A DNA stretch of 64,000 nt from Thereva unica. Its lineage: Eukaryota > Arthropoda > Insecta > Diptera > Therevidae. This document shows positions 19,321 through 29,583 of this stretch, one piece after another. Each line of letters opens with the position of its first letter. Position 1 is the first letter of the stretch. Location: positions 179,860,916 to 179,924,915 of the forward strand of contig OX465281.1 of the NCBI GenBank assembly GCA_949987705.1, read 5' to 3'. Under the pieces are notes generated by a model. It did no database searches, had not been told where the DNA came from, and saw only the letters and a program-made list of their open reading frames with translations. The position numbers and the translations under genes are program-made.

Positions 19321-20271
19321 TTAATATATAAGATTTTCTTTATCGTAAATAAAAAGTCTATTAGATTTTTTTGGAGTATTATTTTTAAAACACGCTGAAG
19401 GGATATTTAGTTTTTTTTTATTCTTATAGTTGCAAGGTTTAATACATCTTTTAGCCTTGTCGCCGAATTTAAAATGAAACCAACAAAATGGTTTATTATT
19501 ATTATTATTGTATTTCGATCTATCACGGCTTCTACTTCTAGACCTTGACCTATGATGAAACTCATTATTCCTATTAAATGTAAGTTTCTTAATTAAATCT
19601 GTTAAATTTTCAATTTTATTCTCTAAATCATTAACCTTCTTAGCATAATCAATGTTATTTATATTAATACATTTTTGGTTTATAAAAGGATTTGAAGAAC
19701 AATCATTGATGGATGAAGTATACTGAAATCTCGAACATTCGAAAATTTTATCTGCTAACGTTAGAATATCTTGAATGTTTTGTTTACCAGAGGACATCAA
19801 TGCGATGTTAATACTAGGCGGTAATTTTCGCATCCAAAGTTTTCTAATCAGGTCCTTTCCTAAATTCGAAGATGTTCCTGCAAGTATCTCCATTGATCTA
19901 TAAAATTCTGATGGTTTTCGATCTCCCATCTCAGAATTGCATAATAATTGTTCCAACTTTTTCTCTTCAGACTCTGTAAATCTTTGAATTAATGTTGTTT
20001 TTAATGCTTGGTATTTATCCTCCGATGGTGGGTTTTGAATGAAGTCCAATATATTCATTATTATTTCTAAAGGAAGAGCTTGTATCACATGTTCGAATTT
20101 AGTCTCATCCAGTCTAATTCCTTTAGAGTTAAATTGACTTTCTGTTAAAATAAACCATGCTTCTGGGCATGGAGACCAGAAAGTTGGTAGCTTAACAGCC
20201 GATGCACTAATATTCTCATTATCAACGTGCATTCTTTCACTATCACCACCTTGGACACTCATATTAATCAC
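19321..20271 (-). CDS. Kabuki-type gag protein
   Basis: The 316-residue frame starts MINMSVQGGDSERMHVDNEN and contains the gag capsid region (PLEIIMNILDFI, YQALKTTLIQRFTESEEKKLEQLL, GDRKPSEFYRSM, LIRKLWMRKLP). An RS-rich stretch (HHRSRSRSRSRDRS) precedes the nucleocapsid motif CWFHFKFGDKAKRCIKPC. This is C-x2-H-x9-C-x3-C, the CHCC arrangement I know as specific to the CsRn1 clade, rather than the usual CCHC. It ends RLFIYDKENLIY at 19321. In relatives a similar RLFI-D motif leads directly into the protease, so the frame was probably continuous with pol before the foreign segment arrived. Confidence 0.9.
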   Translation of the reverse strand: MINMSVQGGDSERMHVDNENISASAVKLPTFWSPCPEAWFILTESQFNSKGIRLDETKFEHVIQALPLEIIMNILDFIQNPPSEDKYQALKTTLIQRFTESEEKKLEQLLCNSEMGDRKPSEFYRSMEILAGTSSNLGKDLIRKLWMRKLPPSINIALMSSGKQNIQDILTLADKIFECSRFQYTSSINDCSSNPFINQKCININNIDYAKKVNDLENKIENLTDLIKKLTFNRNNEFHHRSRSRSRSRDRSKYNNNNNKPFCWFHFKFGDKAKRCIKPCNYKNKKKLNIPSACFKNNTPKKSNRLFIYDKENLIY

Positions 20272-20790
20272 AATTTTTTTAAATAAAACTCGCGTAAAAA
20301 GAAGTTCAATAAAATTTCGACTTTACTTAAAAACTTCGCGATACTTTAAAATAACACCCGTGGACGTTCACGAAAAGAGTCGATTAATACTCAAACTTAA
20401 ATAAATTCCCGAAAATTTTATTCAAGTCTCACTTCCTAAAAAAAAATGTTTAGAGGAAAAATATTTGAAAGAGAAAATAAATTGAATTGTCACCACTACT
20501 AAATTATGTAAGTGTAATGTTCTTTTTTTAGTGTAAGCAATTCCATACAATTTAAATTTTAAAATTAAAGAAAAATATTTAATTAAAATAAATACTTGGT
20601 CTCCTTAATAAAAAATGAACCTCTTCTTAAAATTTTTCACCAAATGCTTTTCTTTCTTGAATCTTCTTCTTTTCTTCGTAAAATTTTCAAAATTTTCTTC
20701 ATATCTTCTTTCTTCATATTTTTCTTTCATAAAAATTTTTTAATTCTTCTTTCTTCTTTTTTCTTTGAAAAATTTCTTCGTTCTTCTAAT

Positions 20791-20803
20791 GTCGGGGTCA
20801 CCA
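20791..20803 (-). other. Primer binding site, tRNA-Trp type
   Basis: On the minus strand TGGTGACCCCGAC lies three bases from the 5' LTR end. It is complementary to a tRNA ending GTCGGGGTCACCA, which I recall as tryptophan tRNA, the primer reported for CsRn1-like elements. Confidence 0.75.
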
Positions 20804-20806
20804 ATA

Positions 20807-20963
20807 TGAAATGGGGGACGTACTAATTTTTGCGTCTTCCCTCATCTCATTGCAATATATAAGTGATATATGTATATATACTGCCAATAAAAACTTTTAT
20901 TTCACATATTTTATATTAATATTATTCTTTTATTTAATACGTTTATTTAACATTTATCTATTA
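20807..20963 (-). repeat. 5' LTR of the Kabuki-type element, segment 1 of 3
   Basis: It is identical by eye to 14041-14197. The LTR resumes at 24133-24188 and again at 24745-25088. Confidence 0.9.
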
Positions 20964-23900
20964 CTAGCATAAAACCCGCGTGCCTTGCAACGCCTTTAAA
21001 AACTGTTTATTATTTGCAATGTTTTCCTTAAAAAAAAAAACCAACAAAAAAGTCAGCTGTTATTATCCCAAAAAAGGGTTTATTATAGTGCATTTTTTTA
21101 ATAAATATGGTAAACAAATTGCTGCGAATGTCACCTCTGCTCAACAAATCTGCAAGTTTTGAAGCAGAGATTGGCATCAAGAAAAGTGACATTTTAGGGT
21201 TTGACGAACGTTCGTTAATATTCGTCAGTTCGCCTATTTACGTGGATGTAAGAAATTATGAAGCAATCACAAATGAATATTAAATAAAGTGAATTTCGAG
21301 TCATTCATTTCTACGTGATTATAGGGATGCACTGTCAAAATTTCAGCCCTTCAGCTTCGGAGGTTTGGGTTAACCCCATTTCATTCCCTTTAGGGGTGCA
21401 TTTCGAGTAATCGCCTCTTAGTGGATGTCCACGTCATTATAGGGATGCACTGTCCAAATTTCAACCCTGTAGCTCCAGTAGTTTGGTAACCCCATTTCAC
21501 CCCTTTAGGGATGAATTTCAAAAAATCGCTTCTTAGTAAATGCTACTTCATTATAAATATGCACTGTCAAAATTTCAGCCGTTTAGCTCCAGCGGTTTGG
21601 CTTAGCCCCATTTAACCCCCTCAGGGGATGAATTTCGAAAAATCGTTCCTTAATGGATGTTCACGTCATTATAGGGATGCACTGTTAAAATTTCAACCCT
21701 ATAGCTCCAGCGGTTTGGATAAACCCTATTTCACCCGCTTAAGGGATGAATTTCGAAAAATCGCTTTATAGTGGATGTCCACTCCATTATAGGGATGCAC
21801 TGTCCAAACTTCAGCCCTATAGCTTTAGCGGTTTGTAAAAACCCTATTTCACACCCTTAGGGGATGAATTTCGAAAAATCGCCTTTTAGTGGATGTCCAC
21901 GCCATTATAGGAATGCACTGTTAAAATTTCAGCCCTATAGCTTTAGCGGTTTGGATAAACCATATTTCACCCCCTTAGGGGATGAATTTTGAAAATTCGC
22001 TTCTTAGTGGATGTTCACGCCATTATAGGGATGCACTGTCCAAATTTCAGCCCTATAGGTCAAGCGGTGTGGGTAAACCCCATTTCACCCCCTTAGGGGA
22101 TAAATTTCGAAAAATCGCCTTTTAGTGGATGTCCACGCCATTATAGGAATGCACTGTTAAAATTTCAGCCCTATAACTTTAGCGGTTTGGATAAACCATA
22201 TTTCACCCCCTTAGGGGATGAATTTTGAAAAATCGCTTCTTAGTGGATGTTCACGCCATTATAGGGATGCACTGTCCAAATTTCAGCCCTATAGCTCAAG
22301 CGGTGTGGGTAAACCCCATTTCACCCCCTTAGGGGATGAATTTCGGAAAATCGCTTCTTAGTGGATGTCTACGCCGTTATAGGGATGCACTGTCAAAATT
22401 TCAGCCCTATAGCTTTAGCGGTTTGTAAAAACCCCATTTCACACCCTTAGGGGATGAATTTCGAAAAATCGCTCTTTAGTGGATGTCCACGTCATTATAG
22501 GGATGCACTGTTAAAATTTCAACCCTATAGCTCCAGCGGTTTGGATAAACCCTATTTCACCCGCTTAAGGGATGAATTTCGAAAAATCGCTTTATAGTGG
22601 ATGTCCACTCCATTATAGGGATGCACTTCCAAACTTCAGCCCTATAGCTTTAGCGGTTTGTAAAAACCCTATTTCACACCCTTAGGGGATGAATTTCGAA
22701 AAATCGCTCTTTAGTGGATGTAAACGTCATTATAGGAATGCACTGTCGAAATTTCAGCCCTATAGCTTTAGCGGTTTGTAAAAACCCCATTTCACACCCT
22801 TAGGGGATGAATTTCGAAAAATCGCTCTCTAGTGGATGTCCACGTCATTATAGGGATGCACTGTTAAAATTTCAACCCTATAGCTCCAGCGGTTTGGATA
22901 AACCCTATTTCACCCGCTTAAGGGGTGAATTTCGAAAAATCGCTTAATAGTGGATATCCACGTCATTATAGGGATGCACTGTCAAAATTTCAGCCCTATA
23001 GCTTTAGCGGTTTGTAAAAACCCCATTTCGCACCCTTAGGGGATGAATTTTGAAAAATCGCTCTTTAGTGGATGTCCACGTCATTATAGGGATGCACTGT
23101 TAAAATTTCAACCCTATAGCTCCAGCGGTTTGGATAAACCCTATTTCACCCGCTTAAGGGATGAATTTCGAAAAATCGCATTATAGTGGATGTCCACGCC
23201 ATTATAGGGATGCACTGTCAAAATTTCAGCCCTATAGCTTTAGCGGTTTGTAAAAACCCCATTTCACACCCTTAGGGGATGAATTTCGAAAAATCGCTCT
23301 TTAGTGGATGTCCACGTCATTATAGGGATCCACTGTTAAAATTTCAACCCTATAGCTCCAGCGGTTTGGATAAACCCCATTTCACCCCCTTAAGGGATGA
23401 ATTTCGAAAAATCGCTTTATAGTGGATGTCCACGCCATTATAGGGATGCACTGTCAAAATTTCAGCCCTATAGCTCCAGCGGTTTGGGTAAACCCCATTT
23501 CACCCCCTTAGGGGATGAATTTCGAAAAATCGCTTGTTAGCGGATGTCCACGCCATTATAGGGATGCACTGCCAAAATTTCAGCCCTATAGCTCCAACGG
23601 TTTGGATAAACCCCATTTCACCCCCTTAGGGGATGAATTTCGAAAAATCGCTTTATAGTGGATGTCCACTCCATTATAGGGATGCACTGTCCAAATTTCA
23701 GCCCTATAGCTCCAGCGGTTTGGATAAACCCCATTTCACCCCCTTAGGGGATGAATTTCGAAAAATCGCTTTTTAGTGGATGTCCACGCCATTATAGGGA
23801 TGCACTGCCAAAATTTCAGCCCTTTAGCTCCAGCGGTTTAGGTTGTGCGTTGTCTGTCAGTCAGTTACTTTTTATACAATAGAAAAAAAAAGTAAAGATA

Positions 23901-24132
23901 AAAAATCCCCTTACAACTTATTGAACCCCATTTCACTCCCTTAAACCCTTTTTTTCTCCATAAAAAGTAGCCTATGTCCGTCTCCAAGGTCTTAACTATG
24001 TCTGTAGCAAATTTCATCAAAATCGGTTTAGTGGTTTAGGCGTGAAAGCGTAACAGACAGACAGACAGACAGACAGACAGATAGACAGACAGACAGACAG
24101 AGTTACTTTCGCATTTATAATATTAGTAAGGA
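20964..24132 (-). mobile_element. Non-autonomous Helitron carrying a minisatellite (3.17 kb)
   Basis: On the minus strand the element begins TCCTTACTAATATTATAAAT at 24132 and ends GGGTTTTATGCTAG at 20964. These are the TC and CTAG termini of Helitrons. It sits exactly between A and T of the LTR sequence, with no target duplication, as shown by the uninterrupted LTR at 14197-14198. The 5' region has a (CAGA)n microsatellite (24055-24102) and a motif of the AAATCGGTTTAGTGG type common in insect Helitrons. No Rep or helicase is encoded, and most of its length is a tandem array. Confidence 0.88.
21290..23845 (-). repeat. Minisatellite inside the Helitron (about 118-bp unit, about 22 units)
   Basis: Units are marked by ATTATAGGGATGCACTG at about 21320, 21437, 21553, 21671, 21788 and so on to 23793, spaced 114-120 bp. 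Each unit also has AATTTCAGCCCTATAGCT, CAGCGGTTTGG, CCCCATTTCACCCCCTTAGG and GATGAATTTCGAAAAATCGC. Two sub-variants alternate in places: one with CCAGCGGTTTGGATAAACC and one with TTTAGCGGTTTGTAAAAACC. This suggests expansion of a dimer in part of the array. No frame is conserved. Confidence 0.9.
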
Positions 24133-24188
24133 TTATATTTAATAGTTTTTGATTTTACTAGTTTAAGATTTTTCTATTTTTTATTATG

Positions 24189-24744
24189 GGGGTGTTTCTT
24201 TATTCATTCCGTAGAAGGAATAGACAGAAAATGCGTTTCTTTATTCATTCCCAAGTTTCGAATTGACAGATGAAGCGTTTCTTTATTCATTCGGAATATT
24301 CGGAATGTATTCTTTTTAAACTACCTCTTGAGGTGGAACACTTTTAGAATAAAGGGAATTAACCTTACTAATATAACAAAATATAAATATACTACTGACA
24401 TAATTGTGTCATTTGGCAAGAAAGCGGCAGCCATGGCCCTTAGTAATTATTTATTTGTTATCATTTTTAAAAGTATTTCTAATAGTAATAATAATAATTT
24501 TAAATATGGATAATAATAATTTCAAATGGACCCCAGGAGACATCAAATGTCTAATCTTATTATAGTTTACATAAAGGTCCCACAATATTTTTAAAATACA
24601 CAACTCTTTGGAATAAATCGCAATTTTTCTTCAGTTTGTTTACTGTCATTCCCGGTGCGTTTCTTTATTCATTCTATTCCGAATATTCCATGAAGTAATC
24701 TTTTTATTCTATTCCTTCTATGGAATGAGTAAAGAAACACACCC
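24189..24744. mobile_element. MITE with long TIRs and a 4-bp target duplication (TATG)
   Basis: The 556-bp insert lies in the LTR between TATG copies at 24185-24188 and 24745-24748. The left end (GGGGTGTTTCTTTATTCATT) and reverse complement of the right end (GGGTGTGTTTCTTTACTCAT) match over about 36 bp with a small gap, continuing into CC(G/A)TAGAAGGAATAG. The motif GCGTTTCTTTATTCATTC is repeated internally three times. There is no transposase. A 4-bp duplication would fit Sola or related DNA transposons, but I cannot assign it. Confidence 0.8.
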
Positions 24745-25088
24745 TATGTCACACCGAAAATTACATAACGGTTTTTAATTATACAACTTATTATAGGAGA
24801 CTTCCTTATCGAATCAACTCCTAACTAATACTCTCACAAAAATTCAAAATAATTTTTAATATCACAATATTTGTGTGGCTATGTTTTTAAAATTGATTCT
24901 GTGTACAGTGTATACATACGTGATATGACAATCCAAATTCCCCAAGTGTATTTAATAGTAGTAGTGAGAATCCAAATTGTGACGTAACCAAAAACACTGT
25001 GCTTAAAATTATTAGAACAGAAACTGAGTGGATACTTGAATAAAACTTATTACAACGAAACGCGTATATACAAGTAGCGACTGCTACA
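24745..25088 (-). repeat. 5' LTR of the Kabuki-type element, segment 3 of 3
   Basis: This segment holds the outer end of the LTR and repeats the TATG at its first four bases. The only difference seen from 14252-14592 is a one-base indel near 25034. It ends CTGCTACA, followed by the AGGGG duplication. Confidence 0.88.
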
Positions 25089-25091
25089 AGG

Positions 25092-25380
25092 GGTATGGCT
25101 GCGGTCCCTAGAATTCCGAGGTTGACCTCTGTTTTGCCAGGTTGTCAGCCTTTTCGTTCCCATCGATGCCTGTATGTCCTCTAACCCAAGCTAGCATCAC
25201 GTTGTTTTGTTTCGCACACCTGTTCAGTTTTTGGACACATTCCAACGCCAGAGACGCATTAATCTCTCTCTGATTCATGCGCTTAATCACAGCCTGATTG
25301 TCCAGTGCTATAAGGATACTTCTTCCCTGCACCTGACCCTCATTTATGTGATCCAGCGCGTGCAGTAGAGCAAGCATTTC
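25092..25380 (-). pseudogene. LOA-like LINE RNase H domain
   Basis: The minus-strand frame (start near 25377) reads MLALLHALDHI, ILIALDNQAVIKRM and VMLAWVRGHTGIDGNEKADNLA. These carry the E, D and D/H residues of a class I RNase H. The first catalytic aspartate lies upstream in a damaged stretch (25385-25640, with stops). A shift near 25120 is needed to reach the C-terminal part, which resumes at 14040. Confidence 0.85.
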
Positions 25381-27327
25381 CGCCTGGTAGACTCTTCCGG
25401 CCTCCCTTCCGGGAGCGTTCCGTTCCCTATGAGGGTTTTATGATACCTTTCGGTCACCCTCATTTTTGTGATCCCTTCCATGGGCATCATGAGCTCCCTA
25501 ATCCCCATATAAGGCTCCTGACGCCTGCCATGCGGCATCCCGTCTCATCCGAATCGCTGAGGCTGCCGCAGTCTTCATCACCTGGAGATCTAACGGCAGC
25601 AGACCTAACAGCGCCTCCAATGCCGCGGCGGGTGTGGTGCGGAAAGCACCGCTCACACCTACGCTGGCATTCTTTGCACCTTGTCCTGCCTCTTGACGGT
25701 TTTCTGTGTGACTTTAGTCCGCCAGACCACCGAGGCATAAGTTATGATGGGTCTCACCATCATGGTATATGTCCAGTATGCTAACCTTGGTGAGATACCC
25801 CACCTTAGTCCACATACTCTTCTGTACTGGTGAAGCACCCTTGTCGCCTTCTTAATCTTCAACGTGGTATTTCCAGGTTAGTCGCGAGTCCAAGTATACA
25901 CCCAGATACTTGACCATCCCAGACACCTTGATCCTCGATCCAAAAGCATGAGGGGCTGAAAATCCAGATCTTTAATCTTCCTAGTGAAGATTATCGCGTC
26001 TATCTTATTGGCATTTATGGTGAGGCCCTGTTCCGTACACCAGTGCTCAACCACTTGGAGTGCATTCCTCATGATATCTGCCGTAGTGCTCATAAACTTG
26101 CCACGTGCCACAATCGCTACATCATCTGCATACCCAACGGTATGCACGCCCATTACCTCTAGCCGCCTGAGCAGAGTGTCCACAGTGATGTTCCACAGGA
26201 GGGGCGATAGGACCCCGCCCTGTGGGCATCCCTTGCTGACCCTCCCTCGAAGCCGTGAGTCTCCTGTCTGAATCCTTACCGCTCTGTTTTTCAGCATGCT
26301 GTCCACCCACCTTACAATCATGGGGCTGACCTCGCGCCTCACCAGAGCGTCTTTGAGTTTGTTGAACTGTATCTTGTCGAAGGCGCCTTCGATGTCCATA
26401 ATTACGGCCATCGCTATGCCTCCGGTATACAGTTCCCCCTCGGCTACTCGCACCAATTGGTGAAGTGCCGTTTCTGTAGATCTGCCAGCCTGGGTAAGCG
26501 TGCTGGCTTCTACTTAAAGGGTGCCTCCTTAGCATAGTACTCTCCAGGTGGTCTGCCACCACTCTTTTCATTGTTTTCAACAGAAAGGATGTTAGGCTGA
26601 CCGGCCTGGAGGACTTCGCCTCGGTGTAGTCCTTCTTGCCTGGCTTAGGGAGAAATACCACTTTGGTTTCCCTCCACACCACCAGAATGTATCCTGTTGC
26701 TAGACAGGTAACGAATATTCCCCTAAGCCTGGGTGCAATGATTTCTTTGCCCCATTGGAGCAGAGCAGGGAATATTCCGTCACGCCCCGATGTCTTGAAG
26801 GGAGAGAATGTGTCTATTGCACGTCTCACCCCTTCCTCTGTCACCACCCCGTTAGCCTCCTCTCGGTTCATCCTTGTAGCCATTCTGTTACGAATAGCCC
26901 AAGATTTACCCGAAATATAGCTGCCAGGAAAGTGAACTTCCATCAGGATCTTGTTGGTTTCCTCCAGCGTCTCCGCCATCCTCCCCGACGAATCACGAAC
27001 GAGTCCGACTTTGGAGACCGGGTCCCTGGAGATCATTTTCTGAAGTCTGCTGGCCTCAGATATGCTCTCCATGCTCGAGCAGAAGTCCCTCCACGACTCC
27101 CTTTTCCGTCGTCGCAGAGTTTGTTTCATTTCTCTTTTCTTGGCTTTGTAATTCTCCCAGGCAACCGAGTCATTGCACCTCATCAATTGGTTGAAAGCCC
27201 TTCTGACCTCTTTCTTCAGTTTCTCCAGTTCCCTACACCACCAGGGTGTGGGATCATGGTCATCCACTGACGAAAGAGGACACGCCACTCGAAACGCGTT
27301 CTCTATCGCTGTCTGCAGGACATGCAA
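25381..27327 (-). pseudogene. LOA-like LINE reverse transcriptase (frameshifted)
   Basis: Two main frames carry the reverse transcriptase. The upstream frame (27327 to about 26480) has the linker and fingers: TSGRDGIFPALLQWG, VVFLPKPGKKDYTEAKSSRP and a LTSFLLKTMKRVVADHL block. A shift near 26480 leads to the frame at 26456-25878, with MDIEGAFDKIQ, SKGCPQGGVLSPLLWNI and the catalytic VGYADDVAIVA. The thumb (RPIITYASVVWR) is in a further frame at 25862-25659. At least three frameshifts or stops make it non-functional. Confidence 0.86.
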
Positions 27328-28116
27328 CTAAGACTCTGCTTCTCTTGTGGTTTTCGGTGCCCTTGGCACGTGCTCCCCGAGATTCCTGCGCAACATTTCA
27401 GTATATCTAGACGTGTCCGTGTTGCGGGGAGTTCTCGTTGTTCCAATTCCGCCTCCCCTGCCCGGGGTTCCGTACGCTATCTCAAATGAAATGGCTCTGT
27501 GATCTGACATAGCCGTCCGATCCATCACCTTCCAGTTGGTCAATCTTGTCAACATCCGGTTGCTGCATAGAGTTATATCTATGACTTCCCTTCGTCTAAC
27601 ATCGACGAAGGTTGGTTCTGCCTCTCTATTTGCAATAACTAGATTGTTGCATTCCACAAATTCGAGCAAAGCCTCTCCTCTATGGTTGTCGTTGCTGCTT
27701 CCCCACACCGTGTTGTGTGCATTTGCGTCGCAACCAACTATTAACCCTGTGCCTTTTTCGCCACAGGTAATAACCAGAATTTCCAACTCCCTGGTGGGCG
27801 GAGGATCTGGCGAATCGTACGGAAGGTAGGCTGAGGCTAGAATGAAAGCCCCACTTCCAGTAACTACGCGTACTGCTGTGAGATCTGGTGTGCACAAGTG
27901 CGGCAGTAAAACCGCCTGCACTCCGTGTTTCACCACTCTTTCATTCGCATTGGGAACGTGCAGAGTGTCAAAGCTCCCAGATAGTCCCCTAATCCTACCC
28001 TTGTAGATCCAGGGTTCCTGTATGAGAGCAATATCCAGCTTCATCTCACCGAAGCCTCGCGTCATCATTGCTGATGCTGCTCTGCTATGGTGTAGATTCA
28101 ACTGGCAAACCTTTTA
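27328..28116 (-). CDS. LOA-like LINE apurinic endonuclease domain
   Basis: The frame (open from about 28116, first start-like codon at 28101) reads LNLHHSRAASAMM, then ALIQEPWIYKGRIRGL, VGCDANAHNTVWGSS, DVRRREVIDITLC and MSDHRAISFEI. These include the E, D-x-N and SDH residues of LINE EEP endonucleases. It ends with a stop at 27328, whereas intact relatives continue into the reverse transcriptase, so a nonsense or frameshift mutation separates the domains. The QEPW pattern together with a downstream RNase H suggests the LOA/R1 group. No ORF1 with zinc knuckles is seen upstream (28117-28351). Confidence 0.85.
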
Positions 28117-28351
28117 TTGCCGGAACTGGCCCACCTCCCGCCCAGCTGACGAGGATTCCATTTCACTGGTCCCCTTGTTCAGCTGCCTTTCCGGCCGGCT
28201 CTACCATTTCCTCCGGCTTGTCCTTCTGGAATCGCACGGTCCAGCCCGCAGTTGAGTTTCCCCCCTGCATGCCTGACCGCCTCCTCCTTCGGACACCATA
28301 CGGTGAGAATGGTACCGCCGTTTTTCGCGTCACCATATCTACCTATGCGAC

Positions 28352-28770
28352 TGTTGGTTCTTCACCATGTGGTTTCATAAAAATACGATTTATGGTTTTA
28401 TTGGTTAACACTTTATTAACACTAAGTATTTTATAAAAAACAGTCTTAGCACTACTTAATTTTTATATGGACACGTATGTACATATACATAGGTATATAT
28501 AAACTTATTTGTTGTTTTTAATATTAATTTTGTTTCGGCGCGTAACGAAGCTTTGGGTTTCACGATGGAGGAGGAACCTTCAGACAGTAATGCGAAAAAC
28601 AGAGATGCCGGAAATTGGCTATCTCACTATGGACGGGGGAAAACGGCAAGATCACTGAACTTTGCGTTCGGTGATCGATTGAGTGTTCCGACTGATCGTT
28701 TTGATCGTGTCGGAAGTTGTTGGGTGACATTGCGTAAAGTTTGGTAATTAAACTTTACGCGGTCACTACA
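28352..28770 (-). repeat. LTR of a second, truncated Gypsy element
   Basis: On the minus strand it begins TGTAGTGACCGCG at 28770 and ends GAACCAACA at 28352. A polypurine tract (GGGGGGGAGTA) lies just outside at 28771-28785. It adjoins the LINE at 28351. Its outer flank is occupied by the LINE, and no second LTR is in the window. Confidence 0.65.
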
Positions 28771-28793
28771 TACTCCCCCCCAGCGTAGCGTTA

Positions 28794-29237
28794 ACGGGAT
28801 TTAACCGCTTTAGACGGCTTAGCTTCGTTGTCGCGGTCACAACCGAAGGCTGGCTTTAGCCTGTCAATGGATATTGACTTGGTTGTGCCGTTCAATTTGA
28901 CGACGAAGTGTTTTCGTAATCGTTTGATTACTTCATATGGGCCCTCGTATGGAGGTTCGAAAGAGTTTCGAACTCTGTCGACACGTATGAAAACGTAGTC
29001 GGCGTTCTCCAGGGCTTCTGGCACGTAGACATCCTTTTGGACGGGTTGCCGAGGATGTATTGCCTTAATGTTCTGCATATGAGAACGAAGGCGGGAGAGG
29101 AATTCTGATTCTTCAATTGGATTTTCATCGGTTGTGATAGAAATCGAATTGGGAAGTCTCAGATTCTGACCGTATAGGTTGGTGAGTTTAGTCAGTAGGA
29201 ATCTGACACTACCGTCTGAGTGCGGATCCTCAGCGGT
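28794..29237 (-). pseudogene. Gypsy integrase C-terminus fragment
   Basis: The minus strand encodes the end of a CsRn1-like integrase: LTKLTNLYGQNLRLPNSI, FLSRLRSHMQNI, ENADYVFIRVDRVRNSFEPP, YEGPYEVIKRLRKHFVV and SIDRLKPAFG, with the stop at 28791. The order and motifs match the Kabuki-type integrase at 14726-15598, though the two copies are clearly different families. It breaks off at about 29237, exactly where homeobox-gene sequence begins, so this is a rearrangement junction rather than a clean insertion end. Confidence 0.8.
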
Positions 29238-29323
29238 GTCTATGGAAGATTCTCACCATCCCTCGTACAAAAAAAAATTATTATTTTATAATATAATAAT
29301 AACCCCAATATATTTGTATTTAC

Positions 29324-29527
29324 CACTTCAGATGCTGGACTGGCAGTAATGGGATTCGGTGTACTCATAATAAATGTACTATTCATAGTTCTGTTCACAG
29401 AACTGTTGAGAGAATTATTTAACTTTTTACCACGACGAGATATTATATAATCCAAGGGATCATTGCCTTCTCGCCTAATCATTTCGCGTAATATTCTCCG
29501 ACGTGCATTTGAAAACCAATTACATAC
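29324..29527 (-). pseudogene. TGIF: TGIF-type TALE homeobox gene fragment, third exon
   Basis: The exon starts after an AG at 29528 and continues the homeodomain at the end of helix 3. It reads [20 protein letters not shown], then [15 protein letters not shown], the conserved extension after TGIF homeodomains. It ends at a good donor (GTG/GTAAAT) at 29324. Exon phases match: the upstream exon ends on a complete codon and this one begins with one. Deviations from the TGIF consensus known to me include Ser for Ile at homeodomain position 50 and Arg for Pro after RRRIL. The frame downstream is Ser/Thr/Asn-rich. An origin as a duplicated gene fragment is likelier than a functional gene. Confidence 0.8.
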
Positions 29528-29583
29528 CTACCTATAAAAAGCAATTTAATTTAAAAGAAAATTTTTCCAATTTTATATTTTAC

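Larger units (their letters stand above)
14041..25088 (-). mobile_element. CsRn1/Kabuki-type Ty3/Gypsy LTR retrotransposon with nested insertions
   Basis: The element lies on the minus strand between AGGGG duplications (14036-14040 and 25089-25093). Its 3' LTR is 14041-14592. Its 5' LTR is split into 20807-20963, 24133-24188 and 24745-25088 by a Helitron and a MITE. Apart from a one-base indel near 14553 the LTRs look identical by eye. The gag zinc motif is CHCC and the primer site is of tRNA-Trp type, both features I know from the CsRn1 clade. A 1.6-kb foreign segment (about 17710-19310) separates gag and pol. Confidence 0.92.

Noticed and set aside
20596..20826. Phe/Ser-rich small frame next to the Kabuki primer site
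   Set aside because: It reads through T/C-rich leader DNA on the strand opposite to gag. It is compositional noise.
21290..23845. Tandem array as a possible repeat-protein gene
   Set aside because: Unit lengths vary between 114 and 120 bp, so no frame is kept, and no long open frame crosses the units.
28022..28436. Plus-strand open frames over the LINE 5' region
   Set aside because: They lie antisense to the endonuclease domain and its leader and have no recognisable features.
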